Origin: Zeugodacus cucurbitae
Taxonomy: Eukaryota; Arthropoda; Insecta; Diptera; Tephritidae
DNA length: 64,000 nucleotides
Assembly (NCBI RefSeq): GCF_028554725.1
Contig: NC_071668.1
Coordinates: 21,430,501-21,494,500 of the forward strand
Reading direction: 5' to 3'
Numbering within the stretch: position 1 is the first letter of the stretch; each line of letters begins with the position of its first letter. Under the pieces are notes generated by a model, which saw only the letters and a list, made by a program, of their open reading frames with translations, had not been told where the DNA came from and did no database searches. A program made the translations under genes and the position numbers. Shown piece after piece: positions 56,606-64,000 of this stretch.

Positions 56606-59247
56606 AGAAGTTCACGAATATATTTTGTGTACATTTTGTAGTTTTTACATAAACTGTGTGAGTTCGGGAGTATCTTAGACAGCAAAATATCTTAAAAAGA
56701 GTTTTATCTAACATTAGTCATCCGTCGGAAGGTAATATTAGACGTTCGATGGTTATGAAAACCAATGAAAGACATTCAATTTGTTGTATGACATCAAGTT
56801 GAAAGAAAAATAAATTATTTAAATATTTAACAAAGGAGTAAAGGTTAACTTTGTGTCTACATAATAACCGTATTGGATTCAATTACATTTGCAGGGTGGT
56901 GAATAGAACAAACAACTGGTATAAATCTAATTGAATGGTATAATCAAATAGCTATAGACAGAAAGCAATTACCTCTCTTTAATGGGGTACCAGGATTCTT
57001 ATTGTTTGCTCTTGCAAGGATTAGATATATTACTAGTCTTATACTTGTTAAAATTAAACAAAAAATATAGATTATTTGTGGATCAAAACCAAAATGTCGA
57101 ACGAAACAAATAATTTTCGTATTAAATTATTACCGTCAAACAAAATATATTATTAATTATTAAATTGATCTGTTATGAACCGGTTAATTTTCAGTCCGAA
57201 AATTATAATTCGAAATTAGACTTTTTCCGACTATTTCAATTTTGTGTCAGAATTTCTAGTTATGATCCAGTTGCCATACTAGTTTGATTTCTGTTTTCGA
57301 AGTTGTGATCTATTAATATTTTTATAGATCTGGACTAAATGAGCTTATATACCGAAAGCATTATTCCGATACGAAATATTTCTTGGTTAGAATTATACTG
57401 AATTGGGATTTCCAAAACATGTCATACTAATTTAATTGTGCTTAAACTAACGAAGATTACTCTCAAAGAATTTCAAGCTGATAATATGTATTAGAAAACT
57501 TATTGGATCTAGGCAAGGTATGATATAGTAACGGTTTCTGACATGTTGAGTATGTCAGGAAGCACTTTACAGACTCATAACAATATTTTCAAGATGCGTT
57601 AGTCTCTTCGGGAGCAAAAATGCAGATTCAGATAATTTAAGCTATTATATGTTGGACACACAGATGTATTGTTGAGCCAGGAACCTATAGTCCCTTAAAC
57701 AGGCAGAGTTATATTCACTCGTATAAGGTATATTCTGACAAGTATCCAGGGCTTGCAAGTGAGATGAGATTAAATCTTCAGTAATTGATTTTTTTGAAGC
57801 ATAATTATTTGTTTTTTTTTTTTTACCACAAAAGCAAATATTTGACTGTTGCTAAATAAATTTCCGTGTAAAACAAAGATTCCGTTGATAGTGATGTTAC
57901 CACAGAGACGGCGCAAGCATATGGCGGTTAAGCTGCTGACCGCAGTTTAACAAACAAACAAACAATTTTGTATTTGTTCTGCTTTTTTAATCAGATAAAT
58001 CATTTCCTTTGCCATCATTAGCTGATGCTACAACTGCCATTATAAGCTGAGCTCTTTCTGTGTATCCTGTTGAATAATGTCCTTGTCGACGGTCCACGGC
58101 ATCCAACGCCCACACCTCAAAAGATCAAAAACATTTGCGGCTATTTGCTTGTCCCACTGCCAGCTCACATTTCAGTTGGTCCGTGGTCAAAAGTCCTTTT
58201 TGATTTAATTTTTTTATTTTGCATTTCTCATGCTGGCGATGTTTTTGAGTGCTGTTAGAGGCGTGGCGCGCGGGGCTGGGCAACAACGAATGGTAAATTT
58301 CTTTTTAATTTGTGGCATTTACTCAAAGTCATCGTCATACTTGTATATTAATGTAATTTTCTTATTTCTTCTGCTGCTTCTTCATGTTTTTGGGGATTTC
58401 TCATCTCATCTTTTTGTGGGATGGCCTTACGTGTGCTTTTGCTTTTGCTACGGCGACAGCGGGGCGGGGCGTGGATATTAAGTTGGGTTTGTCATTTCGT
58501 TTAGACCGCTGTTACGAACATTCACTGGACCGCTGGACCTTTTTCGTAAGCATCAAGACAATGACTTGTGATTTATGACGGGCGGCAATGCAGCAAACAC
58601 ATGCCACGGCTGTCGTAATATGAGTGCTGTGTGCTTCCTCCGATGGCATTTACTGAAATTGCTACAGAAATATAGTAGTGGAGAAGGAGAACAGCAAAAA
58701 ACATAAAATGCGGTAAATCTGGCATGCAAGTCAAGTCAAGGTTAATTCAATTTGGCGATGACTTTAATTTTGTGGAAAGCAAGCAAAGGGTCGAAAAGTG
58801 TACAAAAGTGAAATTAGCTTTTTATGCAATTTAAACATTTTGAAGTGCTTATGTTGCAACATTTGTTAGGTATTTTACTTAATGCTCAGCTAGTCGTGCG
58901 TACGCACTAGTACTATGCGTGTGTGTATGACATGAGACCTATGTGGGTGTACGAAGGCTATATTTGTGCGTCGTATATAGAAAGAGGTAGAAAAGGGATG
59001 TGTGAGATCTTTGTTGAACTAGAAAGAGAGAGAATGAGCGCTAGTAGTTAACAATTGGGGTAACAGGAAGAAACTGAGTAGAAATTATTGAGGTCATCTA
59101 TGCATTATACAAATTTCAAGAGGTACAGAACTCTTATTTCAAGTATAATACCAAAAATTTAATGAAAAGTCATTCGAGAATTAATAGAATTTCGGGTATA
59201 TGACCATTGAGACTGTTTCTTATGAAGACCATATTTTAAGTCCTAAA
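56606..59247. other. Non-coding stretch, part GC-richer
   Basis: At 56903-56945 AATAGAACAAACAACTGGTA followed by TAAATC is a single forward monomer of satellite array A. 57.88-58.9 kb is GC-richer with a GAGA run (59022-59034) just beyond. Short frames here match no family. No gene is supported. Confidence 0.4.
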
Positions 59248-60336
59248 GGGTGATCCATTTTCATTTTGTTAAAGAAAAAAAACACAGAAAATTCAAATTT
59301 AATGGGAGAGTTTTATAATCATTCGAAAGAACATTCTTTGGCATTTCTTTTTTTAAAGATTACCTCTTTGAAATGTTTGCCGCGGCTACGTCTGAGATGG
59401 TACATCCGTTGGCTTCAATTTTCGATGACTCGTTCGATCATTTCGCCTGGTTACTGGCGAATGACACGCGTGATGTGTTGCTCCAAGACTCCAATCGAAG
59501 TGGGATTGTCCGCATAGACTTTAGACTTTAGGAATCCCCTCAGGAAAAGGTTTAATGGACGATATCACACGATCTTGGTGTCTAATCGAACGGCCCAAAA
59601 CATGAAATTGTCCGCTCACCGAAGTTTTCTTTCCATTGATTGCTGCGATGTGTGGAAAGTGGCGCCGTATCGTTGAAACCGCATGTCGCCGAGGTCAAGA
59701 GCTTCAATTTCAGACATCAAATAGTCGGATATCACTTTCTCACCGGCATCATTTTTGAAAAAATATGGATCGATGATTCTACCGGCCCACAAACCACACT
59801 AAACCGTTGTTTTCCTGGAAGAAATGGTGCTCTTGAATCTCTTCAGGTTCCTCTTTGTCCCAAATGTGGCAATTTTGTTTATTTACATACCCATTGAGCC
59901 AAAAATGGGTATCGTCGCTGAAGAGAATTTGTCTCGAAAACGTCGGATCTTTTTGGAACTTTTCAAGAGCCCATAGATCGAAGCGATGTCGCTTGGGAAG
60001 GTCGAGCGGCATCAGCTCTTACACAAGTTGTATTTTGTACGCTTTCAATTTAAGATATCGACGCCAAGTTGCTGCGAACGGTGGCGAATCGATTCTCCAC
60101 TGTCTTCGTATATAGTCTGAGCTACGGCTGCTATATTTTCTTCACTGCATGTTGGACGAGGTATATTCGGTCGAATGATATCCAATAATGAAGGCTTGGA
60201 CTCAAGATGGGTGATGGTTTTGCGAATAGTATGCTCAGTTGGTCCACTATGTTAACCATATGTTGACAGAATAACATGATAGCTTGACACGACTCACGCG
60301 TGATCTGACAAACAAGTACCTCTACTAGGATCATCC
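59248..60336 (-). mobile_element. Mariner-like element (GGGTGATCC termini), copy 3, near full length
   Basis: Left end GGGTGATCCATTTT and right end GGATCATCC bound 1,089 bp on the minus strand. From the 5' side: GESIRHRSQQLGV-like and KAYKIQL blocks, MPLDLPKRHRFDLWALEKFQ (60012), RQILFSDDTHFWLNGYVNKQ, where the Asp of SDD is catalytic, NCHIWDKEEPEE, then IIDPYFFKN-like, SEIEALDLGD and the C-terminus. Small deletions and stops are spread throughout. It is the best template in the window for the parts missing from the copies at 5781 and 42317. Confidence 0.8.
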
Positions 60337-60454
60337 GATGTTTGTACAATGGTTTCTATTAAAGATTGTCTCAACTCAGGGAATCAGTCCTAAATGTCGG
60401 CTTCCCACTGATCAGTCGTAGCTAGTTTATCAGTAAAGACCCTTTGTATGTATG

Positions 60455-60890
60455 TGATTGGAGTGGAAACCGTTTAGCCGGTTATAACCGAATCGATGAT
60501 AGCGCGTCACTCCTGTCTTTCCTTCGCAGTTCGGCGCCAGTTGGAGATTCCAAGTGTAACCAGGTCGCTCTCCACCTGGTCCCTCCAACGGAGTGGAGGC
60601 CTTCCCCTTCCTCGGCTTCCTCCACTTTCAAAGCTGGAGTGTTTTCATCCATTCGAATAACATGACTTAGCCAGCTTAGCACCTGTCTTTTTATTCGCTG
60701 AACTATGTCAATGTCGTCGTATAACTCGTACATCATATCGTTTCATCGTCTGCGGTATATGCCGTTGCCAATGTTCAAAGGACCATAAATCTACGGCAAA
60801 ACTTTTCGCCCTAAAGCTCATCGGATGTTAAGATCGTGCTCGCTTCTGAACCATAAATCTGAAGAAGACATATCGATAGTGAGGCCATAT
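60455..60890 (-). pseudogene. RTE-like LINE ORF C-terminal fragment
   Basis: Minus-strand reading gives DELYDDIDIVQRIKRQVLSW, LSHVIRMDENTPALKV, and, after a deletion and frame change, the RW.DQVE and NWRRTAKER segments. Upstream to about 60890 the ERK...DLRSFEHWQ-type block is recognisable but broken. Compared with 22225 and 36755, the GSRGSGRPP linker is shortened. Confidence 0.7.
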
Positions 60891-62641
60891 AACCTTTTAA
60901 AATTCCTGTCAAGAGCAGGCATTCTCATGAACTATGTGACGACACTCTGTCATCGACCAAAACTGATATATGTATGGCTTATGGCTTATGGCCTACCAGA
61001 CTAACCTAACCGAATCTAAATTTTATCAGAATTGTATATGACCTCTGTAGGTAGTGTTATACTAAACAGAGTTTTTAGAAAGATTAGTCCAGAGTCGTTG
61101 TTTCAATCTAGTATATTTGGAGTAATAATGTTTTAAAAACTAAAAAGATGACAGTGAAAAACTAATTAAAAAGCCAAGACTCGTCTCTACTACAAGTTTT
61201 GAAATACTTCTACGAATATCAGTAAGGTATAGTTGTTAAGCATTATTATGTTGTGGTTCGTACTTTTTAAGAGTAGGTTATAAATAAGAACGAAGTATAC
61301 ATAAACTCCGACCACAAATGCTTCAGAACTACATATTAACACGTGTTAAAACTTGAAGAAATATCACTCTTGGTTTCACATCTCTTCTTCACCCTTCTCC
61401 TCTCCCGCTCTCTCTTTCCGGTTTAGTTTTACTACAAAGACGCCAGAGCGCCCCTTTCAGTTCAGTAGGGCGGGCCACCACACAAAGTTTTTACTGCATT
61501 TGCTATTCGAGCCATCTGTTGCTGCTACATTCTTTTCCGCTGCCGCTGCGTTGCTGCTGCTAGATAAAGCATATTTTATCTTATTTTCCGCTGCTGCCAG
61601 AGAGCCAAAGTGGAACGGAGCGTACCGAGTTTCCGTTGGTGTTGCCTGACCCGAAACGTGACGATTGGTCGTGCCGTTGCTGCGCTTGACCTTTCCGCCG
61701 GCAAATGCGTGGCAATGTCAGTGGGGGAAAGTCAAGCAAGTGTCTTTGGTGTGGCGCAACTTAATAGCTTAGAGTTTGGCGAAAGTATGTCTTGGACAGA
61801 TGCTTAATGTTTCATTTATCTTCTTTGCTTGCTTACTGGGCGTACATGCACAACACAGCTGCTTTGTCAGCAACATTGGCGTGGCGTAGCGTGTGTAGTT
61901 GACAGCATTTTTAGGAGATTAAACAATTACCGGACTTGAATGAATCCTGAATCCAAGCGTAGTTGCTGCCATACAAACTCCTCTGTTTTCATCTATATAT
62001 GTGTATGTGATTGTGTATAGAAAAATGCTATTTTTTGGCGTGTATAATGAATTTTCAACAGCAACTAAGCACGTGTTGCAATGTTGAAACGTGAGACGAC
62101 TGTAAACACATACACGAACATACACATGTTTATGTCTCCGTAGTTTCATTTCTGTTTGTATGTATTGCGTGATAGCTCAAAATTTTTAGCGTATGACAGC
62201 GCACTATTAGTTAGTTGTGGCACATGCATTTACCAGACTAAAGAATTTAATTAAAAATAGATTTTTTTTGCTGATTAAAAGTAATGGATGAAATGGTTTA
62301 TTACCATTTTAAGTATTATGTGCTGCGCAGTCAGCTGTAGTCTGGGTCATTGACTTGCAAATGTTTTATGAACTCTTTCAGATCGATGTTGGTGGTACTT
62401 AATGTAGCATTTTACTTCGTCTGAGTGAATAGGGGAAGCTCTCATCATTTTCAGCCTTCTTCCTTCTTCCTCCTTCCATTATTATCGGAAATTTATAAAG
62501 ACAGATTTTAAAGCATTCATGCTAGCTTAGAACTCTCATTTGGTTGTAATATATGGTCCTAATCATGATTTATCTGTCATATATGTGTCACTGGTATCGG
62601 TCTAGAGCCTCACAGTCCGCTAAATCATATCCCTGTTAGAA
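60891..62641. other. Putative regulatory DNA, CT-rich and GC-richer block
   Basis: 61.36-61.9 kb carries a CT-rich run (CTTCTCCTCTCCCGCTCTCT, GAGA sites on the other strand). TTTCAGTTCAGT at about 61457-61468 contains an initiator-like TCAGTT, and CTGCTGCTGC runs follow. That resembles a fly TATA-less promoter, but no coding exon was identified. The plus-strand frame 61353-61649 is unremarkable. Confidence 0.3.
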
Positions 62642-63613
62642 AGGTTGTCAAAATGCATGATTAGTTTGGATATTGCGTTCAACAGTTATAGACGTGTAAA
62701 CATGCAGTTCACTATCGCCGAAATTCGCGCTATTTTAAAGTTTTCCTTCGTTAAAGGCAAATCCGCTAGAGAAACGTTCCGTGAGATTAATTTTTTTTTG
62801 GGGGATGGTGCTCTATCACTTCGAACTGCGAAGGAATGGTTTCAACGATTCGGAGCGGGTGAAAACGAAACCATGGATAAGCCAGCCGGCGGAAGACCGA
62901 TCAAATCATGGAAAACATCGAGTTAGACCGGCATGTGGCATCTCGTGACATCGCCCAGGAGATGGGACTTAGTCACCAAACCATTTTAAACCATCTGCAG
63001 AAGGCTGGACCCAATCAACGCCTGCGATATGCTGCTGAAACGAACTCGACCCATTTTTGAAGAGGATGGTGTCTGGCGACGAAAAATGGATCACATACGA
63101 CAAACACTGGCCAAGCCGTGTTTGACCAGGAAGGCAGTTGCTATGTGTTTGGTGGGATTGGAAGGGTCTCATCCACTATGAGCTGCTCCCATATAGTCAG
63201 ACGCTTAATTCTACAATCTACTGCGAACAACTGGACCTGGCTTGAAGCAGGCGATCGACACACTTCGTTGATGACTCGACAGAAGCTACGGAAGCTCGGA
63301 TGGGAGGTTTTATCGCACCCACCATATAGCCCGGTCATAGCGTCAAGTGATTACCACCTGTTCCTGTCCATGGTGAACGCCCTTGTTGGTGTAAAGTTGA
63401 ACTCAAAAGAGGCATGTGAAAAGTGGATGCCTGAGTTCTTCGCAAATAAGGAGGGGGCTTCTACGAAAGGGGTATAATGAAGTTGCCGTCTAGATGGAAA
63501 CACATTATCGAATGAAACGCCGTATATTTGAATTAAATCCGATCACTGTAATACTTTTTCTAAAGCATTGAATAAGGAGCAAAAAAGCGTAAGGGAGATA
63601 TTTGACAACCTAA
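62642..63613 (+). mobile_element. Mariner-like element (TTAGGTTGTCAAAT termini), copy 2, deleted
   Basis: The left end is AGGTTGTCAAAAT (first bases mutated) and the right end ATATTTGACAACCTAA stops at 63613. The transposase reads FTIAEIRAILKFSFVKGKSA near 62708 and ARETFREINFFLGDGALSLR, then FGAGENETMDKPAGGRPIKS. After a frameshift it reads ELDRHVASRDIAQEMGLSHQ, SGDEKWITYDKHW with the first catalytic Asp, a deletion, and TRQKLRKLGWEVLSHPPYSP. Where PYSPDLAPSDYH is expected, the copy reads SPVIASSDYHLFLSM, so one residue of the usual motif is changed. It ends EFFANKEG. The stretch with the second catalytic Asp (HQDNARPH) is deleted. Confidence 0.85.
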
Positions 63614-63769
63614 TATTAACAATCAATTTAAAGAGTTGGATATAAATCAAAAGTAGTTTAGTAGTCAAGTTTATTCCAGTAGAGTAATATGTCGTGGTTA
63701 GCAAAATCTTCAAATCGTGAAAATCTTCTAGTAATAAGGAGGAGAAAATCTCAATAATAAGGAGACTGT

Positions 63770-64000
63770 TGTTGCTGTGATTGGCTTAGGCTCCGCTTAC
63801 ATGATAATAGCCATTCATTTCTTATACTCACAATTTGGCGCCAATTGGAAATACCAATAGAAACCAGTTTGCTTTTTGTTCGTTGAGAGAGGACTTTACT
63901 TTTCTACTGCCTACTCAGTCCAAAGTAGCATCTGTTGGCAAGGGTGTTTCTGCGCTGCGTCCATGACTAAGGAAACTACTATTACATATATGCTTGCCAG
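63770..64000 (-). pseudogene. RTE-like LINE fragment with internal deletion, runs off the window
   Basis: Minus-strand reading includes the TNWRQI end piece (63835-63860) placed directly beside LSRQ..KSKVLSR and LANRCYFGLS-like sequence (63875-63960). The RIK.QRLRWLGH block normally between them is missing. The fragment continues past the right edge. Confidence 0.65.

Overview
This is animal nuclear DNA, most likely from a dipteran close to the tephritid fruit flies (Bactrocera/Zeugodacus type). The evidence is high AT content, abundant CAA/TTG runs, several mariner/Tc1 lineages, jockey- and RTE-like LINE pieces, and repeated copies of an element bounded by TTTTATACTCTCGCAA and TTGCGAGAGTATAAAA. 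I recognise that element from fruit-fly genomes, but I could not search for it. No complete host gene was found. The window reads as intergenic or large-intron DNA. It alternates between GC-richer, apparently single-copy blocks with (TTG)n/(CAG)n/(TG)n tracts (about 9.6-10.4, 12.8-14.1, 28.2-29.5, 37.7-38.1, 43.7-45.6, 49.8-50.7, 57.9-58.9 and 61.3-62.2 kb) and mobile-element wreckage.

Layout: 0-12.4 kb holds a small TIR element, four DINE-like repeat copies or parts, a mariner interrupted by a LINE piece, a jockey-clade reverse transcriptase fragment with its catalytic motifs intact, a mariner interrupted by a DINE-like copy, a short (TTAGG)n tract, and one possible secreted-protein first exon. 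14-20.5 kb holds three mariner remnants of different lineages, a roughly 195-bp tandem repeat and a 438-bp TIR element. 21-28 kb holds LINE 3' ends, a TIR element split by a Tc1-like copy, a tandem array split by a DINE-like repeat, and a second GTCY-bearing repeat nested inside that one. 29.7-34.9 kb holds a perfect 44-bp hairpin, LINE C-terminal remnants, a 42-bp minisatellite and a tandem duplication. 36-43 kb holds mariner and LINE fragments, a Tc1-like copy inside a Helitron-like element, and an internally deleted mariner. 45.8-49.6 kb holds two tandem arrays in opposite orientation that belong to one diverged satellite family, with stray monomers to about 57 kb. 51.6-64 kb holds more RTE-like LINE endonuclease, RNase H and C-terminal pieces and two mariners.

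The most unusual non-transposon signals are three. The first is the 32.6-33.3 kb minisatellite. Its 42-bp unit carries a palindrome matching the EcR/USP ecdysone response element (five exact AGGTCANTGACCT sites) next to TTGTTTAC, a FOXO/forkhead-type site. The second is the converging pair of satellite arrays at 45.8-49.6 kb. The third is the flawless 44-bp inverted repeat at 29.7 kb. All functional readings of these are inference from motif matches. The transposon copies look inactive: each is truncated, frameshifted, internally deleted or interrupted.
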